From NCBI RefSeq assembly GCF_030253575.1, contig NC_080568.1, positions 31,895,001 to 31,959,000 of the forward strand: a stretch of 64,000 nucleotides of DNA. Direction: 5' to 3'. The position numbers were made by a program, and so were the translations under genes. The DNA comes from Rhododendron vialii (lineage: Eukaryota; Streptophyta; Magnoliopsida; Ericales; Ericaceae). Positions 25,056-38,400 of the stretch are shown one piece after another (position 1 is the first letter of the stretch; the number at the start of each line of letters is the position of its first letter). The notes under the pieces were generated by a model. It did no database searches, had not been told where the DNA came from, and was given only the letters and a program-made list of their open reading frames with translations.

Positions 25056-25897
25056 AGCAAAACCAAGGTTATGAATACCGTTCCGTACCGGTCGATACGT
25101 ACTGGTTTGTGAGAAAAATGGTACTGTAACCCTTTAATACCGTTTCGGCTCCAATATCGGGCCTTACCGGAAAATACCGGCCGAGATGACATTACCGGAA
25201 ATTTCGTCCGAAATTTTGCAAAACTGAGAGAAAAAAAAGAAAATACAGAAATGGAGGGGAAAAAGAGAAAAAGAAGATCGGAGCAACATTCTCCGGCGTA
25301 ATCTTGCAGCCAAGGCTGTAGATCTTGTTCCGGCGGTACGTAGTAGTGAAAAAAATGGAAAAAACTGAAGGGAAATAGAGAATGGGCAGATTTGAAGTTC
25401 ATATCGGAACGGAGGGAGGGAGAGATAGAGAGACCCAGCTCAGCAGATTTGTCTTCTTCGCAAGTTTACTGAAGCTGTAAATTCTTCAATCTCAATGAGT
25501 CTTCATAGTCAAAGACAAGAGAGAGAGAGAAGAGGCATCTCAGATATTGAAAAGTGAAAACAACGCCCGCCGATTCATTTCCCCTCTACAAGGAACTGTG
25601 TTCGAAGGATTGGAAAACCACTGGTTTTGGTTTTGAGCCCACCGTTGGGGAAAGCTTATTGGTTAAAAATAAATGTTAACTGATTTTTTTAAAATTGTAA
25701 TAGTCTAACAGGACTTCATGTATGTCACAGGTGTGCATGTAAGGAAAAAACAAGGTTATAATAAAAGTATATATATTTTTATATTTTTAACGACAAATCC
25801 GAAAGGGTACCCGGTAACACACCATTATCGGTACGTACCGTTCCAGTGACAAATCTTATACCATGTCCGAAACGGTATTCAGAACCTTGAGCAAAAC
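25056..25897. mobile_element. hAT-like non-autonomous transposon (826 bp) with perfect 8-bp target duplication
   Basis: The element 25064-25889 starts CAAGGTTATGAATACCGTTC and ends as the inverse of CAAGGTTCTGAATACCGTTT. It is flanked on both sides by AGCAAAAC (25056-25063 and 25890-25897). GGTACCG-like motifs cluster near both ends. No transposase frame is found inside, so it is a deletion derivative or large MITE. It lies 0.3 kb upstream of WIN1. Confidence 0.85.
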
Positions 25898-25981
25898 TGC
25901 TGCAAAAGGTTGAAAATCGATTGTATAGAAGATTTGCATTGTTATTTTAAAAAGATTGTCTCAGTTTAAAAATAGGGCAGT

Positions 25982-26088
25982 GATTTTGCCACACATTTTT
26001 TTGATAATGCCACACCCTACAAATGTATTTTTGCACCAAAAAATACACTTGCAAAATGTGGCATTATCAAAAAATAGTGTGGCAAAAT
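25982..26088. mobile_element. 107-bp foldback MITE
   Basis: GATTTTGCCACACATTTTTT...GATAATGCCACA and its reverse complement form arms of about 33 bp around a loop of about 40 bp. No coding content. Confidence 0.8.
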
Positions 26089-26911
26089 CATTTCTCTAAA
26101 AATAACGGACAAAAGTTAATGATTCTACTCTTTTACTCTCCAGTCTCCAGCGGACAAGAGTTAATGGTTTTATTCTTTTACTCTTCGTTTCTAAAATTAG
26201 TTACTTGATACGAGAAAAAAATAAGCGATGACGTTCGGAAACGACTTAAAGGATGAAAAGAAAAAATAATATGACAAGTGCAACAAGAATGTTTCTTTAA
26301 CAAATTGGAATCTTCAAAAGAGTTTCAGCAAATGGGGACGAAGACAAGAGAGCATATCACAACGATAAGCACTTTGGAGTTGGACTAGTTTGAATAGTCA
26401 GAACCTAACTAAAACTTTTAAAGAATGGATCACTATCTAATTCTAGTTCCCCCTTAGTCGAACGATACGAGAGGGATGAGTCGGGACGAAACCCTGAACG
26501 CATCATCAGAATCCTGAAGGAAGAAACACAAAAATACATGAGTTGAGGGTAAGATTGTAAAATCTCACGAATAAAGCGTGGCACCGTACTTTTGGAGTGT
26601 GGTATTAGTGGCTTCCCTTTTTCTTAGGGGTGACTGATGTTCAAAAAAGAGCACTGGGGGTTGAGAAAGAGTTTAGGCATTATCTGAGGGAGAAATTTGT
26701 GTGAAGAACGTGCCTTCCTCAATTTCAAATCACGAAAAAAGAAAAACTGAACCGAACTCTCTTCAAAAAAGGAAGAAAAAAATGAAACCTGGTTTAGAGT
26801 TGGACTTGATGGGCCCATTCGCAGGGCTGTTGAAAGGCCCGTGGGCTTTATTAGACGCCCACTTCCCACAGGTTTCACGGCCCACCTACAGTTCTGTCCA
26901 TTGGCAGGAAG

Positions 26912-27164
26912 AGGGGTGCAAACGAGCTGACCTTGGTAGCGTTCAAGTTCGGCTCGTTTGCTAAACAAGGTTGAAGCTCGAGCTCAACTCGTTTGTAAAC
27001 AAGCCGAGCTTAGTTCATTTAGTAAAAGAGCTTAGTTCATTTAGTAAACGAGTCTCTATAAACGATCCGAGCTTTTTCAAGCCGGGCCAAACTTTAGATT
27101 ATTGAGCTCGGGTGGATTACTAAACCAATCGAGGCTATCGAGCCTCAATCTGAAGCCCTTACAG
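26912..27164. mobile_element. GGCTCG-rich hAT-like TIR element, copy 3 (degenerate)
   Basis: Starts AGGGGTGCAAACGAGCTGAC, ends in CTGAAGCCCTTA, and has internal GCTCGTTTGCTAAAC and repeated AGCTTAGTTCATTTAGTAAA (27007 and 27028). Same family as 335-603 but degraded; target duplication not evident. Confidence 0.55.
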
Positions 27165-27607
27165 AACCGCATAGCATCAGCAAAAGCTATTGACATGCAC
27201 AACTTGCACACACAAATATGCAACTTGGTTTTTGTCTATATAAATGTGCTCCTAAAATCATATCAAACAATATGCAATCAACTTGATTTTTGGCACACTT
27301 GATTCTCCCGATGATTTCAAAAAAATGAATGATCCCGTTCGTTGAAGTGGGCTATGGAAAAACTTTTTCCGGGATGAAATTGTATAAATGGATTGGAGAG
27401 GAGCTGGACCCGCATGGCCGCATAAAAGGTACAACAAGCTTTATTCCAGAAATATACAGTTGGTTACAAGATACACGATGAAGAGAAAGAGAACTAAATT
27501 CTCTTACAATTCACCACAATATGCATTTACAGAAGAAGAAGAAGAAATCATGAAAAGCCAGTAGAGGGCATTTGGAAAACACAAACTTAACAAGGGATTA
27601 CTCCAGA

Positions 27608-29011
27608 TCAATACATCCATGACAAGTCTTGCTTGAAAGTAACTGATTTAGCAACTCCTTGAACACCCCGTTCGGATATTTGTGGACAATCTTCCACAAA
27701 CAACGAATCCAGTTTATATGACCCCACAAGCAGCTTCAACCCATCATCGGTGACTCCCAAACACTTGTTAAGCCGTAAAACACACAACCGAGGAAACCGG
27801 CTGATATGCTGCAATCCGTCATCACTAATCTCTTGGCACCTCGCAAGCTCTAGGGTTTCCAAATACTCAGCCGAACAAAGAGCTTCCATGCCATCATCGT
27901 TGAACGAATACACGTGATCAAGAGAAAGTTCTCGTATCGGACACATTTTAATCAAGGTTAATATCCCATTCAGAGTAAATGAAGAAAAGGATGGAAACTC
28001 TCCGTCGGAAAAAGATAGCCTAACCGATTCCAATAGTGAGCAGTTCTCCGCGATTGCTTTTAAACTCTCGTCGGTTAGTCTCACAGGATCGTTCACCAAT
28101 GGAGGAATCGAGAAGTCTGATGGTACTCGCAGAGAAATGGACTGGAGCTTACTTGATTTTCTCGCCAAGCCTATAATGTCACAGTCTCTCAATCCGACAC
28201 ACATGTCCAAGCGAATCTTTTCTAAGTTCTTACACTTGGCCATTACACAAGCAAGGCCTCTGCCTGGACTAATGATGCAATTTACTAAGTTTAGCTCTTC
28301 CATGCTTTCGCACGGGACCCCCTGCTTCAGCCATCGATCCACAGCTAAACGATCGTAAAGCTTCATGTATCTGTAATTCGCATCCACCTCAAATTGCAAC
28401 CTTTTTAGCTTTTGCCAACTGGGGCCGAGTTTGATTAAGTCACCTTCCCCTATAGCCCTACAATTCTTAATAGAGAGATCTTCTAGTACTTCAAGTTTTC
28501 CAAGGTACTCTAACCACTCGACGCTGCTTACGTTTAGACATCTAATGAGGTGTAGACTTTTAAGATTTTTGCACCCCACGACTAGAGATAAAATTCCACA
28601 ACCATTTATTCTTGGGGTGAAAATTAGTTTCAAGGCAGAAAGATTGGAGCAAGAAGAAAGGTAAGTGAGACCTGCATTGGTGATGAAAGTGCAGTAACTC
28701 AAGGTGAGATCAGTCAAGCAAGGGCAGTTGTTTGAAAGAATTAGAAGTCCTTGGTCGTCTAACTGCTTTCCTAATTTGGACATCCAACCGGAATAAACTA
28801 TGTCTACTCTTGTCAAGGTTGGAAACCTATTGCAGAGGGAAGTCAAGGCTTGATTTGCAGGGTCCAATCCACAACCAACCCGAAGAGATTTTCTTTGTTC
28901 ATTATCAAGATGGTAAAGGCGCTTACATGCTAAAGATGCGGAGTTTCTATCTGTCGTTTTCTTAATCCTACCCAAGATGTCCCAAACTAGCTGATCCGGC
29001 AAATCATCCAT
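27608..29011 (-). CDS. F-box/leucine-rich-repeat protein (At1g80570/FBL14-like), 467 aa
   Basis: Probable substrate receptor of an SCF ubiquitin ligase, in a single coding exon. F-box MDDLPDQLVWDILGRI with SLACKRLYHLD at residues 1-45, followed by about 14 LRRs of the cysteine-containing type (for example LTDLTLSYCTFITNAGL, LDSLFVEDCPQISERG), and the conserved end FKQDLSWMY. The length and both ends match the Arabidopsis At1g80570 family as I recall it. The start at 29011 is supported by the F-box beginning there; upstream in-frame codons run into a stop with no earlier ATG. Two leader introns are suggested (see 29054-30655). Target protein unknown. Confidence 0.92.
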   Translation of the reverse strand: MDDLPDQLVWDILGRIKKTTDRNSASLACKRLYHLDNEQRKSLRVGCGLDPANQALTSLCNRFPTLTRVDIVYSGWMSKLGKQLDDQGLLILSNNCPCLTDLTLSYCTFITNAGLTYLSSCSNLSALKLIFTPRINGCGILSLVVGCKNLKSLHLIRCLNVSSVEWLEYLGKLEVLEDLSIKNCRAIGEGDLIKLGPSWQKLKRLQFEVDANYRYMKLYDRLAVDRWLKQGVPCESMEELNLVNCIISPGRGLACVMAKCKNLEKIRLDMCVGLRDCDIIGLARKSSKLQSISLRVPSDFSIPPLVNDPVRLTDESLKAIAENCSLLESVRLSFSDGEFPSFSSFTLNGILTLIKMCPIRELSLDHVYSFNDDGMEALCSAEYLETLELARCQEISDDGLQHISRFPRLCVLRLNKCLGVTDDGLKLLVGSYKLDSLFVEDCPQISERGVQGVAKSVTFKQDLSWMY

Positions 29012-29053
29012 AGGACTAGCTTTCCTTTTCGTTTTGTGAAAGAGATTGTCAAT

Positions 29054-30655
29054 AGCCTGAATTGTTGCAGAAGTCAGTCATATACCACAATAAAACAGGG
29101 AAACAAACCCCCAGAAAATAACTTCTTGTAAAAACATGTGAAAGATGTCCAGAAAACAGTTATGCTAAAGTGTTGTGCATAAAAATTGCTAACTAGGCTT
29201 TCCTCCGTGATGAATATCTGAATCTCGAATGCAATTGGAAGATTAGAGATGGGAAAGGTTTCAATACCTGGAAAATTGAAAACAAAAGCCTAATGAAGTT
29301 CTCCTTCACGGCAAGCAACAAGTTTCAAAGCTTGAATACAAAGTGAGGGTTTCCTTTAAACTTCTGCTATAGTGCTTCTATAAACGCCTGTAAAAGTAAA
29401 TAACTACTAGAATATAATAGATTTTCATGGTCTTTGTCCATATAAAATGTGATATACGGTTTCAGAGCGAGAAAAGGATCTTAGATATCAATGACCAACT
29501 TTTCTAAAAGCACATTTGGGCCATTGTTTCTTGATAAAAATAGCTCACTTGAGGAAAGATAGCTCGGAGAAGTACAAGAGGGAAAGACACTACAGTCTCA
29601 GAAAGCAGCTAAATGTACAAAAGGACTTTTTGCAAAGAAAGGTGGAAGTGCAACTAAAAAATCTTCTTGTGGACTAATTTCAAAGAAAGGTTGAAGTGCT
29701 CAGATCCATTCAAATAACTCTAAAGGCACAACCTGCTTATTTAAATTCCAATCTAAGAACGCAAAAGTTGGTTACTTTGCAGTGTCTCGCCCAACATCCT
29801 ACAATTAGATGTAGAACGCAAAAGTTGGTTACTTGTAAAATAGCCGTTGGGAGTCCGATGGGCTGCCGAGCTTGATATCTTGTCCCTCCGAAACCTTGCT
29901 CTATCAATACCACAATCAAAACTCATTTTTCAAATGCATCCTCGTAGTGTTAATATTGTAGCTCATTTTTCTATTTTCCAGTCAAAACTCATGATAAAAT
30001 ACGTGAAGCCACAAAACCAGGTGAAACACACTCAACGTGAAGGAGAGAATCTATTGGAGAATTTGTACTAACAAAAATGGTCCCAGAAACACGAAATACC
30101 ACAAGGATGTGGAGTATGGACAATGCATTTTCTTAATTAACCCAACAGGCAACAGCAGAATTTGTTGGTTAAAAATGTAAAAGAACAAAAGATAAACACG
30201 AACAAGATACAAAAACTACCCACAAAACGGTATCCCTCGAAAACGTCAGATTGGAACAGTATCGTTGCTAAAGTAAATTTACCTTGAGAATCTTAAATTA
30301 AAGCGAACAGTTTTGAAATACCCAGATGGTATTTCTATTAAAAGAGCATCTAAACTGAAAATTCAAGACGTGATACAGATAGCGAAACAATCTTTAAAGC
30401 TTTTCCCTTGATTACTTTCTAATAAAAGAATGAAAAGCCAAGACCTTAAACTTGAAATTCAGAAGGTCCTCCAAAAAAAAAAAAAAAACTTGGAATTTAG
30501 AAGAAGAATAAACATGTTTATGCTAACTGTGAGATAACCGAATTGAATAGAAAGGCATGAAATTTGTACCTTTCTGTGGGTGAGACCCAGAATCGGATGA
30601 TGATGATATAAGCGAAGATAGAAACTGGGAGGAGGTAATATCCAATGGAATGAAT
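29054..30655 (-). other. Probable intron-containing 5' UTR of the F-box/LRR gene
   Basis: Reading minus: a donor AAAG|GTACAA at 30570/30569 ends a likely first leader exon (to about 30655). An acceptor TTTTACAG lies near 29385, donor CCAG|GTATTG at 29268/29267, and acceptor ATTCAG|GCTATTGAC at 29055/29054, which joins 42 bases upstream of the ATG. Inferred from splice signals only. 29757-29835 holds a 20-bp direct repeat (GAACGCAAAAGTTGGTTACT, about 60 bp apart). Confidence 0.45.
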
Positions 30656-30659
30656 GGAC

Positions 30660-31700
30660 AAATCCTATGTCGGCAGGTCAGGTACTGGATCCAACATCGT
30701 ATTTACGGGAAATGATTCCAATTAAGCCCAAAAAAAAAACAAAGACTTTGGCAGTGGCACTCTACTTTTTAATTACCACGCTACAATATTTGTTTTTAGT
30801 CTCTAGAATATACTCCTACATGATATAAATACAAAAAAATAAATATTGAAGTGTAGTTACCACTTACCAATACATTCGTACATATTCAGATGTAGATGTG
30901 ATGTGTTCAGATTGTTTTAAAAAAGTGATTGATCAGTTTGATTTGAGAACTTAACGAGCTTTAAATATATATTCAAACTAGCTTTGATTATAAGACGAGC
31001 TAATCATACGAGCTTCAATCGAGTCAATTACGAATTGATTTTGAGCAACTTGGACTTTTTATACTTCATAAGCCGAACGAGTTGAGTAGTAACAACTTTT
31101 GTTCAATCTTGATTTCGAACTTTAACTACTTTCAAAATATATTCAATTTTTAACGAACAAACACAAGCTCAAACTCGAATAGCTTTGATTTGTTTAGCAA
31201 CCGATTTGGGTGAACTATAAAAATAATGTTTTTAAGGAAAAAGCAAGAAGCATAGATACAAAATCCCCCAAAAAGGGAACAAAATTAATCCAAAATCTGA
31301 GTGACATAATTTCATATTTTTGTTATGTTGCATAAGAAAGTGTACTGATTTTCACACTTCTTCTTTTTTATTTATCAATTAAACTCTATATTTATGTTCT
31401 TGTATTTGAAGGTACAACGTTATCCTTTCACATAAGGACATTTATACATATAAAAAGATAATACTACAAATTCACTTGCAAAGTAACAGATAAAAGGAGT
31501 GCAACAATAAAAGAGAGATGTGTGAAAATCAATTACTCAGTTTGCCAAACTATAAATGACAAGTAAATAAGCAATTTGTCTTTTCATTTATCTCAATGTA
31601 CCTGAATACAAATCTATAAGGTTTTCACTAGCAAGTGAATCAAAGTGTTAAATTTTTAAATTTCTCAAAATTTAACCATCAAGATTATCAGCTCAAACAA
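30660..31700. other. Intergenic, no gene seen
   Basis: AT-rich DNA between the F-box gene promoter and a MITE. No frame or repeat of note, apart from a degraded stretch of CGAGCT/AACGAG words around 30950-31190 that recalls the GGCTCG element family. Confidence 0.45.
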
Positions 31701-31708
31701 ATTACATA

Positions 31709-31991
31709 CTCCTTTCATCCCTTTTTAAATGTCTCGTTTTGTAACTCCAATTTATTAATAAAACATCATTACACACTTCACATCAACTTTTACCTCTACT
31801 TTTCCTATTTACCCGATATAGAGACATCATTATTACATTTTTACTCATTAACTTCTCAAAATAGAATCTACCTACTCTTAGGGGCAAAATGAAAAATGTA
31901 CTAATTTTTACCCACCAATTTTACAAAATTGACACTTATTAAAGGACGGCCTAAAATGAAATACCGGACTTTAAAAAGGAGACGGAGGGAG
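31709..31991. mobile_element. Stowaway-like MITE
   Basis: TA target duplications bracket CTCCTTTCATCCC at the left and GAGACGGAGGGAG at the right; TIRs are imperfect. The interior differs from the 37-57 kb MITE family. It lies downstream of BRIZ1; the following 0.5 kb (31994-32478) is presumably 3' flank and UTR. Confidence 0.7.
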
Positions 31992-32478
31992 TAGGTAATT
32001 TGTACTTAGAATCTGAAATTCATAGACATGTCTTACGATGAAATGCAGGTATGATTCGAGGGTAACCGCTTCGAGTGAGAGCCAACAGAACCGAATTTGG
32101 CACTAGTTTTAGACTTGGCACTTTACAAATCAACTTTACAACAGATCAGGGTTAAAGTTCACCAGATATCACAATCATATCACTAACCTGAACAAACAAA
32201 TCAATGCCTAGCAAATCTAGATAAAGCCGAAAAGGTCGCCATCATCTTTGATTTCACATAATGCTGGAACAAGAAAAAATCCACCCCTAGGAACCTAAGG
32301 GGCTTGGTTCACTGGAATGAAGCTGGAAATGACTGGAATCAAGCGAACCAATTAACGTGATAGTTCATTACAGTGGAGTCAATGACTGACCATTCCAATC
32401 ATCCCCAAATTCAATCAAGCAAACCAAACACTACATTAAATCGTTCCCGGATCACAAGTCCTTTAGCCAGTTTCATGT

Positions 32479-35400
32479 TTACTTCTTGTCGCCGTCATCG
32501 CTACTTCTTAAGGCAGACTCTTCTAGCACTGGTAATACACTGCTATCCTTTGTTTCGTCCAATTTTGGTAGCTCTTCAACTGTATTCCCTGTTTCTAAGC
32601 ACGCCATCAACTCTCTAAGCTGCATATACATGACAAAGATTCTTATCTCATTTAAAATTGCATCCACAGTGAAAATAGCATTGAGAAGCTGAAGCCTGTG
32701 CGATTTTGAGGAAGTACCTGTTCTTCTAATTCCTGTACTTTATTATCCTTCACTTTTAAAGCTTTCTTCTCCCTGGATTAGTATTCATTAGAGAAGGGGG
32801 AAAAAAAATGGAAAACTGCAGTAAAAGATTATGAACATTAAACTGTAGTGTAAAATAACCAGTCCTCCTTGTTTCCCAACTGATTACTTTTTTCGGAACT
32901 TGCAAACAATGGAGTAAACGGCTAAATATCTGTTACGGTGATTTATATTAGAGGGAGCCACATTTATCCCCTTTTGTACTAAAGGGAGGTTAATTTCTTC
33001 AAATAACAATTCCAAGGAGCGAAATTCGATCAAATGGCAGGGAGTATGGTATAACAGCTACAGTAACATCTTTTCTTTTATGACCATCGATTATAAATTT
33101 TATGTTTGATATGAATAATTATTTATCCTACATGGTAGATGAGCCGAAATTCCACTATTTCATGAAAGCTTCATGAACTACATAAAAATAGAAGGTAGTA
33201 TTACCTTGCTTCAATTTCCAACATCTTTGCCTTCCATATCTCCTGGTTTTTCAATAGATTCTCGTTGAGCTGCATGCAAGAGGGAAAAAGATCAAGAAAT
33301 TGTCTAAAACAACTAGCTACTTCAGTATAATAAGACTTCCTTCCATGAACATATGGATACAGACGAGAGATATAACTTATGACTGTGACAGTAAACAGAT
33401 GAATGAAACTCTTCAAAAAATTAGGACACGAATACCTGAAGAATATGGCCATTTTCATATGTATATGTAGCATGTACGTACACATATTAGAAAAGCAATT
33501 TTGTCACTACTAATACCAGAATCTACAACAATCTACCAAAAATTTTCCACGTCAAGGTTAACTCATCTTTGCATGATAACCATGAAGTTATGTTGTGTGG
33601 GGACGAACTTGGACCAAATTTGACATGCTCTAATCTCACTATTGCGGTCTTACCTATTTTTTCATCTCTACAGAAATTGCAAAGTATTGAAAACACTCTT
33701 ACCTTTTCACTATTAATCTCATACCACAAATAAAAGAAATCTTCATTGTAATTCTAAGATAGGTCTGATTCTTGGAGTATCCACAGCTTGAATGAAAAAT
33801 GAAAAGACACAAAGACTAATTTATAATTATGTATGCCCAAGAAGTATCAGACATGCATCCGGGAGCACCCAAGTATGGGCATCAGACACTGATATGACTT
33901 GCTTCTAGAAGTAACACTGCTTGACATAATTCACCACAGCAGCTGGGGAGGGGGTTATCAACTTGGTCAACTAACAGCTATAGATAAGTAAAGATTCCAA
34001 CCCACTCATGAGCAGAAAAAGAACACCACCTCGTCAAGAAATCCCTTCTCTTTAACACATCTATCCAGCTTGGCTTGCATCTTTTGGAGCTTCTGACTGC
34101 CGCTGACAGCCTTTTCAATAGCTTCGGATATTTCCCTTTCAGTTTCTTCTTCCACCTCTCGTATTAAAGTCTCGAAATACTATCAGGAAAGCAGAGGCTA
34201 TTAATTAAAAAAGAAGGAAAATTTAAATATCCAAATATCTACACCATATGTGCCCACAAAAAAATCGACTGGGCAATTATCAGAGAATCCAATTCCAGGG
34301 ACAACCGATGCCACCATATTGGTGGGCATTAAGTCAGATGTCATACTGAAGCAAGATATCGCATCCTGAATCACTAAATTATCAGAATGGAAGTATGAAC
34401 TTACTATCTTTTGGTTCTCAAGTTGCGTAGTAAGAAGGTCATTGTACTCACTTATAATCTGCAGATTAATATCAAATGAGTGTTGCAGATTAGAAGCTAC
34501 GTAATACCATGGAATAGCTGAGCGAACCAAGAAAGCACTGGAGCAAGAGTTACATACGAACCCAAATAAAAATGGAGAAAGAAACATTACAGATTCAACT
34601 TTACTGTTCAGGAGAGCTTCACTAAATCCAGGATCAACACTGCAGTTGCAACTACCACACCCGTCATCAACATGCGCACATTGATTGAACTCAACCAACT
34701 TCCCATCGGTTTTAGATTGAATCAAACGGTGGACATAGTTGTCTCCAACATAATCCCACACGCGCTGAGTATCCAATTCAAGAGAGTAGCAGTGTTGTGT
34801 ATCTTTCCAATGTGTTATAGCATGTCCTTCTTTATACCTGCAGATGATGATAGTGCTAATCTTTCCTTCTGAGGGTAGAGTAATCTCTCATCAAAAGAAA
34901 AGTTCAATGGTTACCTTCCACAACCAACAAAACCACAAAGAACACAAATCCAGAGATTCTCAGAAGTTTGGCAAACAAAACAAATTGACTTTTCAGGCTG
35001 CTGCTGGCAATATCGGCATACCTGCAATAACAAGTATAGAACAAGTCAACCCCAGTTCCATTTCCACAATCCAAACAACCCTCATGGCATAGCATAAGTA
35101 GGATGAAGAAAGTGAAAATATAATTCCACACACAAAGCAAAAGGGCCATGTCACATACCACAATTAGTGTGTTTACCATGACAACAACCACACTTTTTTC
35201 CAAGAGGAGGTAAGGTGCCAACCTCTCACCTCTTCCTGATCATGCTGTAACCGAGAAGCCTTGTGTGCTGGGAATAACAAACATTACGAGTTTATGTTCT
35301 ACTTCCTTTCTTGGTTAGACATGCTTTTTTTGTTCTTTGTTCCTTCTTCTTGTTGCAATATCTTTTCCCATCAGAAATATTAAAATTACATGCACTTGAT

Positions 35401-38400
35401 GCTCGAGCCCATATAATGATCTCTAAACATGAAGTCCATAACCATTGACTAGTGACTTCATAGTTGGGGCACTGAAATCCAACATAAAAAATTCCTAGAT
35501 AGCCACATTTAAAGAGCTGCAGAGACCTCCAACCCAAAAAGAAAAGACTAAAGAAAGTTGACAAGGCAACGGAAAAACTGGGAGGCTTCCTGTAAAAGAC
35601 CAGTCAGCAGTAATGGCCATGTAAGTGGCTTTCTGTTTTCTCCCACTCATGAAATCAAAACAATGATACTTAACCTCCCCCTAATTCAATATCTATCGCT
35701 GTAACAACTATCTTTCTTCTAGCCATCCAGTTCACTTACTCTGTAATATTGAGGCCTGGCTCTGATAGGGTCAAACGAATGACCGAGCTTTCAACAAAAT
35801 ATTTCACTTTCAGCCATCGTGTCTACAAAGTGTCCCATTCGCCCAGAATCGGATATGATTGTCCAGGTAGCATCTGGGTTGTGCCCAGCAACAAAAAAGA
35901 TATGTAGAAAAAATATGGAGATGGAATGGCACACATAACAAACACCTATGCATAGGCTTAAAAGACGTGTCTGAGCTAATTAGATCACAATTCATTGTCC
36001 ATATGTTCCATGCAACAAGAAATTCATATTACATACCGGGCAAGAAGAATCTGTCCATTTAGAAATACAAGAGCAGTGGAAAGAATGATTGCAGATAGTT
36101 GTGAGAACTCCACTAGTGTCTTGGTCCAACCTCTCTGTAGCAAATGCGAAAAAATAAGATTAATTCCAGCAAAATTACAAATCAGCTATCAACTTCCGGT
36201 TTGACAATGTCAGGAAGACTTGGAACAGTCATCAGTATGTCAATGTGGTTAATAAAGGACTAGCAGCAAGAAGGAATCAGATACTCCTATCACACTTTCG
36301 AGGTGAACAAAATACTTTCCCAGGAAGTCAATTCCCAATAGCTTAAGCTTCTAGATGAGATGGTAATCAACAAATTTACATTGTTCGATCTCAAAGTTTC
36401 AAGTGTACATAAACCTTAATCAAATCAGTTTTTTTGACACTCCACGTGCAACACAGGGGTCATATGTGAAGAGCATTAGCTTAACACACATTGTTGGGTC
36501 ATTTCCAAATAGCATAAAGTTTTACAGAGTTTGTGGTTTAACAAGCTAATATGTTAAGTAAACACAGCACAAATTTCAATATTCAACAGAAAGTGCAAAC
36601 TCTTCAAGCCTTTTGCTTCATAACCTGGAGACATATCCTGATATCCATATTGCAGTGCAAGTGCAGCCACGACTTTTCCTTTTGTTTTTCATTCTTCCTT
36701 TCTATTAGGTGCAAACAGTTTTTTTTAGTCTAATCATTTTTTCTGCAATTGATTGGGACTTAAGGCTCGGTTTGGCTTGTATATTTCTGCAATGTGATTG
36801 AAACAAGAAAATGCCACAACATTTGTTGCCTCTTACATACTTCTTTCATTGATATGTCAAATCTCAAATTGCCAACCTACAAAACTTACTTTACATGTAA
36901 TTAGTATAACGTAAAACCTTATATCCAACGAGCTTTCATTATCTTTGCAGATCCTGTTTCTAAGATATAAACCTTTTGGAAGTACATAATTAAGCAAGGC
37001 GGGCTTTAAATGGTGATGGTAATAGTATGTGGAATACAATGGTTGACACTATTAGAAGGGTATCGAAAGAGGTTCTTGGAGAGTCAAAGGGGAAAGGTTC
37101 TATATCTAAAGAAACCTGGTGGTGGAATGTCAATGACGAGGTTCAAACCATTGTAAAAGCAAAAAAGGAATGCTTTAAAAAGAGGAAAAGGATCAGAATG
37201 AGGAAACTTATAGGAGCTATAAACAAGTATGCACAGAAGCTAAGAGAGCCGTTAGGGAAGCTAACCTGGGAGCTTATGATGATTTTTATGCTAGATTAGA
37301 TAGTAAAGATGGAGAGAAGAACATTTATAAACTCGCCAAGCTGAGAGAAAAGAAACCAGATACTTCTCTCAAGTTAAGTGTATAAAAGGGGATGGTTCGA
37401 GGGTGTTGGTGAAAGACGAGGAGATCAAGGATAGATTAAAAACGTACTCCCTCCGCCCCATAAAGTTAGGCCACTACGAAACTAAGTGCAATTTTTAAGC
37501 TTAAAAATAAGGTACTTATCGAAATAATTTTTTGGGCAATATGGATCTTATTTGATAGATCTTGACGAGATCTTTTGAACGGTGCAAAAAAATTGCAAAA
37601 TTCTTTTAGTAAATACGTTATTTTTAAGTTCAAAAAATGCAAGTAATTTTGTAGGGGACCAATTTTATGGGACGGAGGGAGTATTTCGAGAAGCTTTTGA
37701 ATGAGAAACACTTGATGGCTTTGGCGAGGAGGGATTTGGTGGCCCTGGTGAGAGTCTAGAATACGAGTTCTATTGTCGGATATAAAGTCCAAAGTGGCCA
37801 ATGCTTTGAAGTGGATGAGACGGGGTAAGGCCTTAGGGCCAGATGGTATTCCTATTGAAGTGTGGAAAAGCCTAGGTAACACAAACAAGAAACACGCAAT
37901 TACCTTCATAACACAAACAAGAAATGGATATTAATTTGCAACATTGAGGATAAAGAAACAGACCGAGACAGACTACACATGAGGGCTGCTCTGTTGAGCT
38001 TGCAGGTGTACTCTGTGCATGTTCAATTGAACCTGTGTACTGCACATCAAATGTAAAAAGTACACGACAAGCCTCCACCTGTAAACATAAGAAAACAAAA
38101 CAAAATATAAACATCCATGATAAAAGAACAAGCTTTCAAAGAAAACTCTTCAGCATTGGTGGAAAATAAAGAAAATAACTAAGACCAAAACAAACCTCAA
38201 GAGAGGAAAAGTGTCTCCCATTGAAATGCTTGTAGAAAGCATCGGTCGAGCTCTGATCGTCAAACCTTATCAGGACACTATACTTATCCTCCACTCCATC
38301 ATTCCTAGACCCTCAAGCAAGATAGAAAACAATCAAAACCAAATTCAGAACAAGAACAACCATCACTTATTTCCAAAATGAAGGCAACAAGTCTTCAGAA

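Noticed and set aside
29012-29330. N-terminal extension of the F-box/LRR protein upstream of 29011
   Set aside because: The frame is open for a short way but reaches a stop without an ATG, and the family starts at MDDLP/MEELP.
37027-37299. Possible extra gene in BRIZ1 intron 4
   Set aside because: Protein words are LINE linker ([14 protein letters not shown]), frame broken and cut by a MITE.
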